A stretch of 64,000 nucleotides of DNA, from the NCBI GenBank assembly GCA_037903355.1, contig JBAJFE010000018.1, positions 372,001-436,000 of the forward strand. The letters are read 5' to 3'. A program made the position numbers and the translations under genes. Below, piece by piece: positions 37,554 to 51,597 of the stretch. The notes under the pieces were generated by a model that saw only the letters and a list, made by a program, of their open reading frames with translations, made no database searches and was not told where the DNA came from. The stretch's first letter is position 1; every line of letters starts with the position of its first letter. Origin of the DNA: Trichuris trichiura (Eukaryota > Nematoda > Enoplea > Trichinellida > Trichuridae).

Positions 37554-38277
37554 GATCAAAACCGTTGTTTTTGTCCTCAGTGAGAAGGAAAAATCTCAAC
37601 GCCGCCTTTAGCATAAAAGGCTGAGTGCGAATCTTTGGGCAGATCTGATGTTAGCAGAAAGAGCTGCTACACAGAAATAATAAAAACAGATACAGCATAT
37701 CCCAACTTTTGAAAACAACATTCATTACATAGAGGAAACATCCCTTCATTTTTGGCATGTTCTGATCCTGTCAACCGTGAGCACTATTTTCAGGCGGCCC
37801 AATTGCGCCGTGGCAGTTGCTTGAAGGTAAAAAATGTCCAAATTTAAGGAGGGTTTTTTCGATCTGTAACTATTAATACCACAGCTAGATTGTCTGGTCG
37901 ACCATTTGATGTCAGAAGAGATTTGAAAAATGCCTAAGTTCATAAAAAGAAAAGAGAATCTAGCTTGCTGAAGGGGGGATAAAATCAACAGTCGATTAAT
38001 GCACAACTGAAGTTCCGTAGATTTATTTAGAACCGTTTGCTGTGCCATCAGATGACTATAAAAGTTTGCGCGAAACGATGGAACAGGCGAATGTACGCAG
38101 AAAGCAAATGGTCAGTTTTATTTTTCTTCTGACAACATGCAAGTTCAAGGTCTTGAAAGCATGGCAAAAAGGGCGAGCAATTCATTGGTGATTCAAACTG
38201 GAAAACATATCACCAAAACAGCAACTGAAATTTGCTGAAGTATCGCAGTAGATCCCGTACTTGCGAGAAAATCGCTT

Positions 38278-40873
38278 TTATTTTAGCGGATGCGACTCTG
38301 GTGTCACGTCGTAGTCCTTTACACGCCAATGTCGATTAATAATCCAACATCGAGCAAACAGGCAGCACAAGGATGTGTCAGCTCTATACTGAGTGAAAAG
38401 AGCGACAAAGAAAGCCACAAAGAAAAGCAGTGAACAGCTGATAACGGTGATGTCTTGTCGATTCAACAAATTGCGCATTCTAAAAGTTACTACCTTTTTA
38501 AAATGAGTTTTTCAAACAAGGTAAATATGTCTACGCTAAAGAAAAGACCAGGCTAATCCCGAAAACATCTTGATTAAACTTGAAGTACCTACTTTGCCTT
38601 GATTTTATTGTCGCTTCAATCAGCATATTTTCCCTGCATTTATTAGCGTTTAAATGTAGACACACCACTTGCTTCCATAGCAAGCATTACAAATTTATAG
38701 TCTAACTATCAAATGTTAAATATTCAAAAAATTGAAATGATTAACACTAGTACAAGTAGTTACTTTTACAGTTGAACACAAGCTTGTTGACAATGTTCAC
38801 GTAGATTCTCTTTGCCGGTACAGGATAAAAAATCCACTTAATTGATCTGAGAAAAAAGGAGCAAAGAAGGCCGGTAGAGATGAAAATATTGGGACACTAC
38901 TCTTTCCGTAGTCAGTGACAAAGCCTGAGGCTTTAAAAGCTGTTTCAAAATGCTCATTCGTACTGGACTTCCGTAATACCCAAAGCAGAAATAATGGAGT
39001 ACTATTTTGCGCCGAGTTTTAAACTATCTGCAAGGTCGCATGACCGTATTTTCCACGGATAAAGTCAAATAGAAAGAAAGTGAATACAGCGTTGGTTAAA
39101 CTTCCAGACTTAAAGAGTGCTTTGGCAGTAAAATTTTTATGAAAACTTTCCATGGCTGCTTTTCTAAACTCTGTTCACCTTAAGCACGTTATCAGAAGAA
39201 CAGAAATGCCTGTATAGTATTAACTTTGTTTACGCAAAAACTAGTCGCTTATTTTCACAGCTGAATATGAATAGCTCATAAAAACAATCTGTTAACGATT
39301 AACGTTTTTAAGTGCAAATAAATTTGCTTCTAAGTAAGAGACCAATTTACCGCGTGTTGCTGTCTTGACTGAGATAAAGTATGCTAATGAAGGCACTGCA
39401 AGTCATGACGAAGGCCATGGAAAGGAATAGGAGATGCAAGACACGATCTTGACGGGTACAGCGAGGAACCTCAGCTCTGCGAAACTAAAAGCACATAAAG
39501 CTCATGCAGACTAACCACATTAGTTTTAAGCTTACTGTGAAGCAGTGGTGCGTCTTGTATTGGTAGCCACAAAGTTCACATTGTGGGGACGAAGCTAACT
39601 TCCTTGATGATACTTCCAACCAGTGCTGAAATTGATGTTAATCACAACTTGTTTGAACGCGCTATGAAGAAATGGTATGAAAATAGACAGCTTTCTAAGA
39701 AGACGGATAAATAAATACGAAATAAGCAGGTATAGTTTGACTGTACTTGTTGAATTCTTAAAATTCTGACTTTAGCTAGATCTCACCCGCATGCATACGG
39801 GGAAACCATAATTATTGTACTCTTTTAACATGGAAGCTTATTTAAATAAGCTGTGCTAAAAATTGTTTTCCATTGAGGCCGCATCTGCTCATAACTAAAC
39901 CGTTAACTCAGTATATTTTAGAAAGCCATGACAGATTGCCTTACTGTTTTCTTGTAATTTTGATTAAGTTTAGCCGACTGCACTGAAAGTGGATTTATTT
40001 TGCACAGAATAAGGCGATATCATAGGACAGGGCAACAGCACGGCTGCAAATGCATAAACCGCAATAACACTTAATGCATAATGCCTAAGGGAGCAAAGAA
40101 AGAATCGTCTGCACTGACTCCAGATGTACTTTCAGTTTTCTAAGGTTAAAGTTGTTCAGTGCAACGCCTTCTTGAAACGGCAAGATCTTGTTGCCGCTCT
40201 CCGAAAAGCTTGAATCGAAAACAAAATGAATACGAACTATGCGATACGCTTTAGCCATATCCAGGTGTTCGTATGCTTCAAAAATGTTTCCGAAGGTGTA
40301 CGCTGCAGTAAAAAACGTCACGACAAAGAGAAACATTTTCCCTCTTTCCTGCAGCATTAACAATACTAAAAAGGGATAGCTGAGATCACAGTCACCTGCT
40401 GTTAACAAACAAGCATGTTGCTCGAAACGCTTACATGTATGTACCTAGCACATATTAATGTTTACGAAGGTCAACTTTTCGTATCCCTGAGAAAGCTTCT
40501 ATACACTAATATGGTAAACAGTTAAAACACTTACTACTAAGCATGCCTTGTGCACAAAACGTAAGGTTCCTAGGCAGCGGCAGGGCGAAACCAGTGCTTT
40601 TCCCCGAGACGCAGGCAGATGACATATACGACATAGCTGCTGCAGCGAACAAACGGAAGTGGAAGAAGCTGACCGTATAGAGTCACTGCGTAATGCGCCA
40701 TGCTTGTTCTCTTCCGTTCCGTCGGAAGTATCCATGTTCAGCACCGTACTCTCTCCATTCTTTGTTCCATCAGTGGATTTGTTAAAAGAATCGGGTTCCC
40801 GGCTGGAACTAAGAACTGGTAGTTCACTTTCTAATTCCAAAACTTTCAATGGCTGTATTTCGCTATCCTGCAT
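38278..40873 (-). CDS. MARCH-type membrane RING-CH E3 ubiquitin ligase
   Basis: Four exons on the minus strand (40873-40535, 39625-39536, 39484-39351, 38479-38278) join in phase to 254 residues, close to the ~250 of MARCH2/3-like proteins. The N-terminal ~80 residues are Ser/Thr-rich and acidic. The RING-CH (C4HC3) domain is split by an intron: CRIC, then PCRCLG, VHKAC and, in exon 2, HWLEVSS…QCELC, giving C-C-C-C-H-C-C-C in order. Two membrane spans follow: VLHLLFLSMAFVMTCSAFIS and ITVISCSLLFFVAFFVALF, then a short cytosolic tail ending TPESHPLK. The family attaches ubiquitin to membrane proteins and steers their endocytosis or vesicle sorting. The start at 40873 (MQDSEIQ) is chosen as the first ATG near the acidic region; the frame remains open to 40963, so an earlier exon or start is possible. 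A large intron (39626-40534) follows exon 1. Confidence 0.88.
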
Positions 40874-41920
40874 TGTACTAGCATTTAAACCACCATTTTC
40901 TATAACCAATAAGAGGCGTATTGTCAAGACAACTTCGCCATCGTGAAGAGACTTTGTACACAAATGTTCATATACACATTCTGAGGGTGCGGCTCAGTTT
41001 CAGCTGAGAAAACTGTTAAACATTTAAATGCAGAAGAAATTGTAAATGCGAGTTTAATTCGAATATAGCTAAAAAGTGAATAATATTTCATCAAGAATCC
41101 GTTATGCAGACTCGAACGCAATCATTCCCAATCCAGTGACAAAGTTAAAGCATGACAAATGAACGATAGTATAAATTCTGTAACGACACTTTATCTCGTC
41201 TACAAGAAACTGTTCTTAGGAAGTAGGCATCTAAAACTGAATAATAAGCAGGTTTCCAAAACATTAAAAGGCCATGATGATTCTGAATTTTACGACTTGA
41301 ATGCATGGTGTATCAGAAGTCATCTGCAGAAACCTATACCGTATCAGTCTTAGGGTGTGATTTCAAGATGCCAACAAGTCTTATTTCATGCGCTCACGAA
41401 CGTCCAACAAGACTGCAAAGAAACGGGTGCAGTATTGGTTTAATGAACTGAACGCAATATCGCATGAAGCAGTGGCAGCAAGATAAATTAGTATATTAAT
41501 AAAAATATGTAAAAGAATTGATGCGCAGTACACCAATTTTAGTGAATGACAGTAATAAAGTTACGGCAGCCAGATTGAGACAGTCATTTTATTTAGAAGA
41601 AGAAGGAGATCAACCTATTAACGGTAGATAAATTTGTCACATCATCTTACGATGCGAAAACGTAACTCGTGCCCTGTTTTTAGTTTGCGAAAGAGAACTC
41701 GCCTATCAGGAAGGAAGAACGCAAACCAGTTCAAGAGCAAAATACAATTACACTTCTCTAAAAACAGCTTTCTTACCTTTGTGCCTCCATCTACTTTTTC
41801 TACCAGCTAAACAATTATTTGGGGAACTCTTGCGTGCTCTGAAGCCAAAGTAATGATTTTAAAGGACTTCGTCCGGGTTGCTTACTTTCGATGCTGCAAA
41901 GCCACTTTTAGTTAAGCTTG

Positions 41921-42005
41921 AAAAGTCTAAGAAACTATGCATAAAAACTAAGAAACTATGCTTAAAAACTAAGAAACTAAGAAACTTGAAATCTAAGAAA
42001 CTATG
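41921..42005. repeat. Degenerate tandem repeat, AAAACTAAGAAACTATGC unit
   Basis: About four to five imperfect copies of a unit close to aaaaactaagaaactatgc follow one another. Confidence 0.85.
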
Positions 42006-45000
42006 GTTAAAATTTTTAACCTTCGATGCTTGAAAATAAATCGAACTGCTCTTTCCTTAAAACGCGGCATTTTCGGCGAGCAGGTGGGCGCACACTTTTA
42101 AAAATAGGAGCAAACGAAGCATGTTCTATGGCATGAATGTATGCTAACTGTAGAAATAAGTCCAGTAATTTCCTTGCATCTTTATACCATAACCTTAACG
42201 GTGCAAAAACTCTAGGAGTGACAAAAGCAGTTAAACATGTTTAATTCATCTAACAGCAAGCCCTTTTACCTTTTAGCTACGTCAAATGGAACAAGTTTAA
42301 GTTGAAGCTCTCTTAACTGTTATTTATAGATCAGCATAGATTGATACGCATCATTTCTCTGTTCACTTAACCACACTGCCAATACCATACTCAGCAGGTA
42401 CATTGGCATCATTCCCTCTCGATGATGAAGTGCTTCTAGACTAGTCATTTATTCACCCTGTTCAGTTCACTTTTGGAATAATCGTTACTCATAGCTATTT
42501 TCTCAGCTCTCTTATTTCAGATTATACTGACACAGTGAAATGAAAACATTTACAAATGAGACATGAAAGTCTAGTAAGGTTTTCTTTCATATCTTATCGT
42601 CATCTTTTGCTCTTCGCAATAAGACAAACAGCTTTCTTTGGATAGACGGAAACTGTGGATAAAGGAATCACAAAATATGCAATATGGTTAACACATTAAA
42701 GATATGAAGCTAGTAACAGGCAAGTCAAGACTGTCAAATTCTTACTTTTAGCCTAAGGAGAAGCTGACGTATTCTCGAAAAGAATTAAGAAAAAGCCTTC
42801 AAATAGTTTGAAGTGTGAAACTTTTATTCGCAATGGGCCTATGAGGATTGGCCAGCACTCACTGCTAGTGTGTCAAGGACGAATAAGCATGCAAGCATGA
42901 ACATGCACCGAAATTCCGTTGAAACATTTCAAGCGAAATAATTTAACTGTAATTTCAGCCTGACTCATTCTGATCAAGCGTACCGCTTAGCGGCAACGGC
43001 TTTGTAAGCTTTCCTATTTGCATAGTGATAGCATCAGATTTAGGTTAATAAAAGTGGACAGCAATGCTCAAGGAATGCGCCAATGTGCGAACATACCTGG
43101 ACAAGAGAAATAGTAAGCCCTTTCTGCTGAAATTCAAGCGTAAGAACTGCGCAGCCTTGCGGAAAGGCAAGAAATTTAGTATTATGTCATGAGATTTATG
43201 TTTTAGCAAGCACGATGTAGATTGGTTCGCATGGTCGAAGCTCATGTTTCGAAACCAGATTCACCAGTGGCTGAAACTAGTTTGAGACTGCCGGCGTAAA
43301 GCAAAGGTTATGACGAGAACGATCGTAAACTTTGGAGTTCTTATTGTACAAAACTACAGTTTTACTGCTGCACGCGTGGTCTTTTCACATGAACGACAGG
43401 AGAACAAGCAACGGCCCGTACAGCTTTCGTAAAACAGTAATAGTAATTTATTACCACAAAAGAGGCCTTACAGTTGCGTTATCAAAAGAATATCTTTGCT
43501 TTTCGAAGTACGGCTACTTTCACGAAACTTAGCATTGTAACGTTTCCGTGTATTTTAATGGCTGTAACTTACCAACTTCAACAGATTAATAGATATGTAC
43601 AAGGAAGCGATCTTAGGCAACTTATACAAATGGCAGCTAGAACTGGTCTAGCTCATACTGTCTACATTAATTCAAATCTCGCGATCTTCGGTACTTGAAA
43701 CTTCTGCTAGTTTATTTAACATAACGTGTCGCCTTTCCCATTTTGCGTATTTTATCATTATCTCGATTTAATGGCATGCGGTGGTAGGAAAAACAGAAGT
43801 AAAACAATTAGAACCTTCAACAAAGACTGCCCCGAAGCTGAAAAAGGGGAATGCCTTTTCAAACGAATGGAATTCAGAGTGCGTCACAGATGATGAAATA
43901 AAAACAAATACATATTCCGGCTATAATAACCGATGGGGTGGTAGTGACAAAAATGTTCTGTCGATTTCATAGCACCTTCAAAATCATTTTCGTTCAAACT
44001 GGAAAGTGTTTGGAAGCTGACACCTAAGGGCTTCTGCACTGAAGAAATAGATTGGCCATCAATCAGTGACAAACTAGATTCGTCAGCTGCTAAGGAATGA
44101 ACTTTACCAGAACGGTGAACAAAGTACAACGAGGGTCGCATATGACTTAACAGTGCACTAAACAAAAGGTGACTTACGCATCCAAACTCTCTGTAAAGAA
44201 GACGAATTGTTAATACGTTAACGGATAGCCAAAGTTTCAAACAGCAGTTTCACTGCAACCTTGTCAGCGAGTTATCATTTACGAGTAAAGTTTCGAACTC
44301 TTAGTTGACACTGCCAAACGTCAGCCCGCAGTAGTGATTGCTCTGTCGAATGGTAGTATAGAGGATACTGTTACTGAAAAATTTGGTTTTGCCTTTTTAT
44401 TAAGCAACCCATTCTCCTGTGTGAATATCATAGTGTCTGCTTTCGACGGATGGCAACACTGGCGCAGTGCGCTATGCACATTTCGCAGAACTTGAACCAT
44501 TCTAGTGCAGAATATGAACAACAGGCGTTGAAATCTCCGGCACGCTCAGTTGGGTATGCTCATTTAGGCGTACGTCTATATACCTTAAGCAGGAAAAGAA
44601 GTATGAAAAAATAGTATCAATCCAATCCACTAAGTAGTGATGTTCATCCTAAGTTATCAGTAGAAAAAGTCTACTGTTGAAAATTGCTCGCATTAAAAAA
44701 GCTAAGCGCTCCACTATGATTCCAAAAGGCAAAATATTCCAAGAGAAAAGCTGGTTGAAGAAACTTTTAGTTCAAGTTTGTTTTGGTGCTGAGCATTTCG
44801 GCTGCCTGCATTTGTGATCATTTTTATCCGACATCTTTTACTAAGTTTTTATAAAAAGCCTTGTAATTTTGCCGGTTAATGAAAGCGATCGTTTCTGAAA
44901 AGAGAGCATCGACCATGTGTGAACGAGGTCAATAAATTACAATTAAAACATGCGTTAAAATTTTACGGATAACTTAAGAAGGGGGCTAAAAAGGCGAAGG

Positions 45001-48000
45001 TTCTATACGCCATATGACTGAGCAGCAACCGCAAAGGCAGAATAGAGAAGAAGGAAGTATTCTTAAATCGCACTACGTTATGCATTTAAATCAATTCATT
45101 TCTGGCATCATACGTCAACTTTGCCTTCGAGCTGCGTGTTCTTACTCCAGGTTTGCCCCTACGCATTTTTATGACGAATATTCATGGATAAAGTGCCCAC
45201 TTTCAAGGATTAAAAGTTCAAACATAATCGACGATCGTGTTAGCGAATTTTAAGCCTAGCATCTGTCATGATTAAACATGATCAGCTTAGAAGTTCGGTT
45301 ATTACATTCAGCCAGTCCATGGAATAGCAGAAAATAAAACTTTGATTGTTATTATAATACCTTTCTTGCTTATGTGTTTTCAGTTAGTATTTTGACAATC
45401 GAAGCCAGTGGTATGTAAGACTAAATTGAGCAAAAAGAGTGAAAGGTTGATTTCGCAAGTGTCAGCTGGAAGAAGTCAAATGGATCATTTCATTTTTTAT
45501 TTTCTACTGCCAGACACATTGCATTCTACAGCGCTGGTTTTTTTAACAGCTCACGTAATGGCAATAGCATTACTTCTCACAAAACATAACCTCGTAATAC
45601 AAGCGCCTAGAATAATTTGAAGCTCGAATGCAGTGCTCTATACGCATTTCTAAGCAAACTCGGACTAAGTTTTCTGACCTGAAAACAGACGCGTTAGAAG
45701 TAGCTTATGACATATTATGATATAAGCATGTCTGTTGCTTTCTTTTTGTAAAACTAATTCTAAGCAAATTAAAAGTGGTCGAATCTGATGATTAATGTGT
45801 TGGAGGAAGAAATCGCGGGGGTTGCGCAACCGTGTAGTATACCTTAACAAATGAAGAACCAAACAAAAGAATACGGTGTGTTTGATGCCAGTGTCCTCAG
45901 TTCTGTTATTACCACTTTGCTATAGATTTTAAGGCAATCAGCCAGTTTCAACAGGGCACCAAATTGTGCGACTAAGGTTTTCAGAAATAGCAGCATGCGG
46001 TTCAACAGAAGAAAAATACGACTTGCTCAACTGAAATACATTCTTCATTTCGCTAAGCTATAGAAGAATGTACGAAAATCGTAAGGCTCATTTCTGTCCA
46101 GCAAAACAAATGCCCCACCAGTGACGTAAAACATAAGTAAGACATATATTAATACATCTATTATAAATTCAAGTGCCAATGGAGCTTTGACAGACAAGGT
46201 TAAACGTTGATTTCATACATTTGCAAAAGGGCTTAAAGCCAGAAGCAGTGGCTGTTGAGCTCAATTCCGTTCTAACCAAGCACAGCCTAAAATTGGTTCA
46301 TTCCTGCTTGCACAAGGAATTTAGCCAAGTGTCACTTCCGAGAGATACCCATCAACATCAGAGTTAACGGTCGGCGATTAACGAAAAAGCTGACTTTTCG
46401 TTTAGATAGCTGCGAGTTTGCACCAAGCAAAGGCCATTTAATGTGACACTGGTCAAACCCTGATGAATTAAGCCGTCAATCAACGTTCGATAAATCCAAG
46501 CGCGCCTGAATGGCACAAGTAGCTAAACATAAAAGTATTCAAAGAATCTGTCGACGTTATCTAGTTTCCCACTAACCTATTGAAAAATTCGACACTAAAT
46601 AGCAAGACAGTTCTGACGAAGTTGCACAGTAGCGACATAGGATAGAGTATGAACAACCATTCGCCTATCCATTGTTCATAGTTGAAAGCTATTTGAAATA
46701 TGCATAAGAGTTGTGGCAATGTGAAGGATAGGCGAACTGCATTTAGCTGCCACTGATCAACGTTAACCTAGTGACAATGCGTTCATGGTTTAAATATGGA
46801 AATGCGCCAGCAAGGAAACGAGTAGTCATCTGCACTTCAGTTGATTTTTCGTACACGAACCACGGAAACAAGAGCTTTCTGATCACATTATTAGCAAGGA
46901 CACGGAACCAAGCTTTTCTCCGCGATCAGACTTTATTGTTAATAAATATTTTGCAAATGAAAGCCTTTGGTGTAGCAAATGCTTAGACGCCATAATTATT
47001 CTGTCTGGAACGGGCACCATCCTTTTACGGTTGTAAAAAGGCAGACTGCATTAGTAAGCTGCAATTCAATTACCTACTAGTTAAAAAACGAAAAATGCTA
47101 TGCTTAGAATTGCGAGTCATAGAGCAGACCGTTACTGTTTTATCAAGGGCACCTCTATAACACGAAATGAGTTGAGAAACGTGGGAGTACCGATGTGGCA
47201 AAAAATGCTTCAAAAGAATTCTTGTCGGCCATGTGGATGCTAATTCCCTTGTACAAACGCACATTCATATTGATATGAACATTTTGCACAACCGCAGTAC
47301 TAAAGTCTTAGGGAAACCTGCGAGTTTCTAAAAGGAAAGGAAAGACAATTGTCTGACAAATTTGTAGAAAGTCAAGTATTTCAACTTGCCGCTCCTACAG
47401 TAAATATTGAGTTCGCATAAGTAGTAGCAGAACGGCCATTGGTGTCACGATGTTGCTCATTTTTCAGGATTGCGTTATTGTGTTATACAGTTTATCGATG
47501 AGTGCCGCTATCACAAGAAAAGAAACGAACCCAAACCAGCAGCGTTTGGTGAGCTGCCTTTGACTGGCACTACTGACAGAAAAGTAGCAAAGCATACCTC
47601 GATAACGGAAGCCCCTTTGAAAAGCAACCTTGCAGCGTGAATAGTCAAATTGCTCACGGTTGTATTAAATATCAAAAGCGTTCGAGTTGATGCCTGACAA
47701 GGCTGATCATCCTACGTCCTCGCATGCATCAGTCGCAGGACAAAAAAGGGAAAAATAGACAGACGATCATATGTCCTTGTGTCCTGGCACTTTAGACAGC
47801 TCTAGCTAATCAGTTGACTCAGGGGGCGTTCCAGTTTACGACAACCTGGTCGACATGACGGTTTGTCAGTACTAAAACTGCCTAAGCAGTTCAACCACAC
47901 GTTGGGGCTCCATGGCATGGACAACGTGAGATCCTTTATTATTGACTTTTTTGGGAAAGCAATAACTAGATGCCGAGATATTGATGGGAAACGTGTTTTT

Positions 48001-49470
48001 GAACTGCTTGCTGTGCTCGACAAAAGCATTAGATGGTGATTGCCTGACAGTTCGACTTTCAGAATAACATGTCATCCAGCTGAGAAGTTTGAACTTTGAT
48101 TCTTGCTCATTGTCAAAATGGGTTATTACTGGCAAATGGCGGCATAAATCTAGTTCATTCAGGCTCTGTGATGACTGCACTGAGAGACGTTCGTCACATA
48201 TGAATGATAAACAAAACAAGTTATTCTTAATAGTGGCACTGCCTAAATTTCGGAAAATTGTATTTCCTTGTACGAGACTTGAGATTGTACTGTGCCACCT
48301 TTCAATAGTATGTGCTCTTCTCTCGGCAGAAAAATTGTATTCTCAATACTGCAGCTGGAAACATGAGAAAGCGACTTTGTAAGGGAGTTACCGCCGCGAA
48401 AATTGGAAAACGATTAAATTAATGGGAAAGCAAAGGGGAGCATTTGCCAGTAGACCACTTCTTTTTAACCATATTTTGGTTGGACGTTTTGCATTTTTCC
48501 AATGCGCGCTGTAAGTGTCCTTTATGAGCGGAATAATTCTTCACTGGACGCAATGCCACTGTGAATGGGATAAAAGCTCAAAGCGATTAAATCATTAAGC
48601 CTTATACTTCACAATGAAGTATTTTTCTTTCCTTAGTAGTTTCAGAACACTTTAAGTTTAGAAGAATGAGAGTCTGTCATCTGTGTAAAAAAACAGCAAA
48701 GCCTAATGCTCGCAGTTTATAGACTGAACCATATTTTTCATGCAAGAAGATAATTTCCCAGGAAGAATGATGCTTGCTCCTAATGAAATGACCCGCTGCA
48801 ATAAATTTACATAAATGCGCGAATAAACGAATAACGTGTGAAAAGTCAAAGCGAACTGACTAAAAGCAAAATTTTATAAAGCATGGTGGTCTTAAGTTTG
48901 AAAAGTAAATGCAGTTCGTAACAGCACCGGAAACTTCTCAGCGGGCGCACAAAAACTTGCAGGTACAAATTCCTGCTTGGAAAACGTGCGCATATGAAAT
49001 TGCAAAGATTAAAATTGAATCAGCTTCAGCTTTTGTCTAGGGTAATGGCTTTTTTGAAAAAAAGATGCTGTTTTACCTATAATATGGAAAGACCCTTAGA
49101 ACTAAAGAACTTAAGCGTTTCCATTTTGCGAGACCAAATATTGTTCCAAGCAATCTGCTTGCTCTTCAGTACGACTGAACGTGAGACACGTTAAAACATC
49201 TGGCGTTGTCATACAGTTGTCACACAAGTGTTTCCAATGATTGATTACCACCATGCCATAGTTCAAGAAATGACAAGGAGAACTTGCGCACGCAGATGAA
49301 CTTCTGTTATTTTCTTTTCGAACTGAACGTTTTACGTAGTCATTTTAGTTGCTTGGAGGTGTCCACTTAAGCGCGATGTTTTGGCAGACGTCAAAAGTGC
49401 CCATGCAAACAATATCAAAAATACGGAGGCGGTCAACTTTTGTAACTTGCAGTATTAGGCAACCAAGGCA

Positions 49471-49489
49471 AGCACACACACACACACAC
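49471..49489. repeat. (CA)n microsatellite
   Basis: Short uninterrupted CA tract. Confidence 0.9.
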
Positions 49490-51597
49490 GTGCACTACTA
49501 AAAATCCATTTATTATTTCTAAATGTTAGTCTTTAAGAGAAAGTACAAACGTTGACAAAACTATTTCTACTGGTAATCAAGTACACAAAATACCTAACCC
49601 ATGCTTCAGCAGGTAATTTTTCAGAGGATAAATACTTGATGAGCGCAGAGGGGTTATCTGTAGGATGTACATTGCAGACAGATGGTTATGATCCTTAATT
49701 GTTCATTCTCATTATGTTGAAGGTCAAAAAAGTGACTTCGAAGCAAAAACTGTATTAACATAGGCTAGTAAAAAACCATGTTGGTGGCAGTATCTGTTGC
49801 GCGGAACTGACAGACAAACTGTATACAGCTGCCGACTGAAATATGCAAAGTGTATTACTCCAACGAAACCCAACTGCCATAATTTGCGATGGCAATTCAC
49901 AAAACCCGAAGGTGGTTGTAATTTTCGGATTTCATCCCATAAGGTTTTAACTGCTGAGTTAACAACCTTTACATATCTTTTAGACTATCAAAGAAGTTGA
50001 GGACAGTAAAACGTGTTGGGAGAAATCACGAAGTTTATTCATTTCTGAAACTATATCTTTTTAACGCAGCGCTTAGTTGGCTTCCTATCTCATCGAAGTT
50101 GGGGATGGAATTAACGAAAACGACCTCTTATCTTCTGATTTATTAGGAATAAGAGCGTAACACTTAACAAACATAACTTTCGTCCGATACGTAAAAGTCA
50201 CGCATGGTACATTTTAAGCGCACTGCCGGAAACTGAAAGTGGTATAAATATTTTAAGTTTACACTCAACTCACTTGAGACGGAAATTGTAAATCTTTAAC
50301 CGACAAGCTAAACTTGACAGTAGGTTAACAGCGAATTGGATGAACTGAAAGAAAACAAACTAGCTTACACGTGAAAAGGAATGAAAAGGGTGAGGCACAA
50401 GCTTCATTGAAACGTGTTATGAAAATGTATACAGACTTCCATTTATGGATTTCAGTAGAAGCTCGACGGAGCGTTTTCCGTCTCTGTCAATTTTAGTTTA
50501 TAAGCTAATGCATACTTGTTTCATGCAAAAAGAAAAACTTGCGTATACATGTGGTGTTGAGTATTAATATTAATAAATGCTAGTGATAATAAAAATCAGT
50601 GTGAGCGCGCCCATTTTGGTTTTAATAAAAGCTATTGAACCAACGCATGACGGTTGGAGAATTGTGGGAAACGGTCAAGGCAACAGTAGGTTTACAAGGA
50701 GAATGGTAGCACTGGCAGCAACATATCTCTAGGATAAATTTGTTACCCAACAAATGAACAATGGCAAACCTTTTGCCATCTTCCGTTGCTAACAGAGTTT
50801 TTCAGAGACGAAAGACGTGCTGCCTTCACCGTGTTCCCCCTGTTAGCATCAGTACATTTCAGAGCTTTTGTTATGCCAATTTAGTCTGCTTAGCTTTTGA
50901 TAAATTACTAGTTTGTGTGGAAGAAAAGTTGCACTTCTTTAAGCCAACGCCGGCGGCACTTTCCTTTTTTGTTATTCCCGTTTTCAACACCTGCTGGGAG
51001 ACCACTGATTAAAAAACTGTAGCGCATTGCAATTTACTGCGAATCTACTTTTTAATGAATTTCAAAACTGCCGGCGGCCTGAACTATTCACGGAAATAAC
51101 CGCCAACTAATTCTCATATGCCCTTACTTTCACTATAAATGAGGACATTTGCAAAGCTAACACATGAGCGGCGGCAACTATTTATCACAACTCACGCAGC
51201 TTTCTTGGTTTTCTCTTACAGAGACTAAGTGCTCAAATTTAGCCTTAAGAAATTCGTGGAACGCGGCAAAACACACCAAGGAAGTACGCAGACTAGAATA
51301 ATTACTAGTCCAAAGAAATCATGAACAAACGAGACAGACGGCTGTTACTATGCTGTCAGATTATATTAAACCGTAATAATATGCAGCCCTGAAAAATCAG
51401 CTACCTTCGTTCGTTGAAAAAGGAAAAGCTATTGAGTTGATTCCCTGTCAAACTACTACTACTGCGATCAGATGCACCTGGCATCTGAAGGACGTTAAAG
51501 CTGTGCTGGAAGACGCGAAATGTAAATTATCTTAAACTAGTTTTTGCAGCATCATATTTTTGCTGAATTGCTTGAAGCGGGTGTTACGAAAAGCTGC

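Larger units (their letters stand above)
40874..51597. other. Long region without a confidently supported gene
   Basis: The + strand is A-rich. Weak exon candidates without family match: 44385-44520 and 43972-44155 on - (polar, Ser-rich; their phases do not agree directly), 43781-43972 on +, 45014-45253 on + (starts with ATG and reads MTEQQPQRQNREEG), 47469-47552 on + (acceptor atttttcag, donor GTGAGC) and 50761-51012 on +. A tandem repeat lies at 41921-42005 and a CA microsatellite at 49471-49489. Some of these may be real exons; none was assembled. Confidence 0.35.

Noticed and set aside
40085..40408. 107-codon minus-strand frame inside the MARCH gene intron
   Set aside because: The RING-CH exons on either side join in phase without it and inserting it would separate HKAC from CELC; no domain seen.
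49419..49450. ACGGAGGCGGTCAACTTTTG as a fragment of the pogo-like element
   Set aside because: Only about 15 bases match the GGTCAAC region of the element; no ends or TA duplication.
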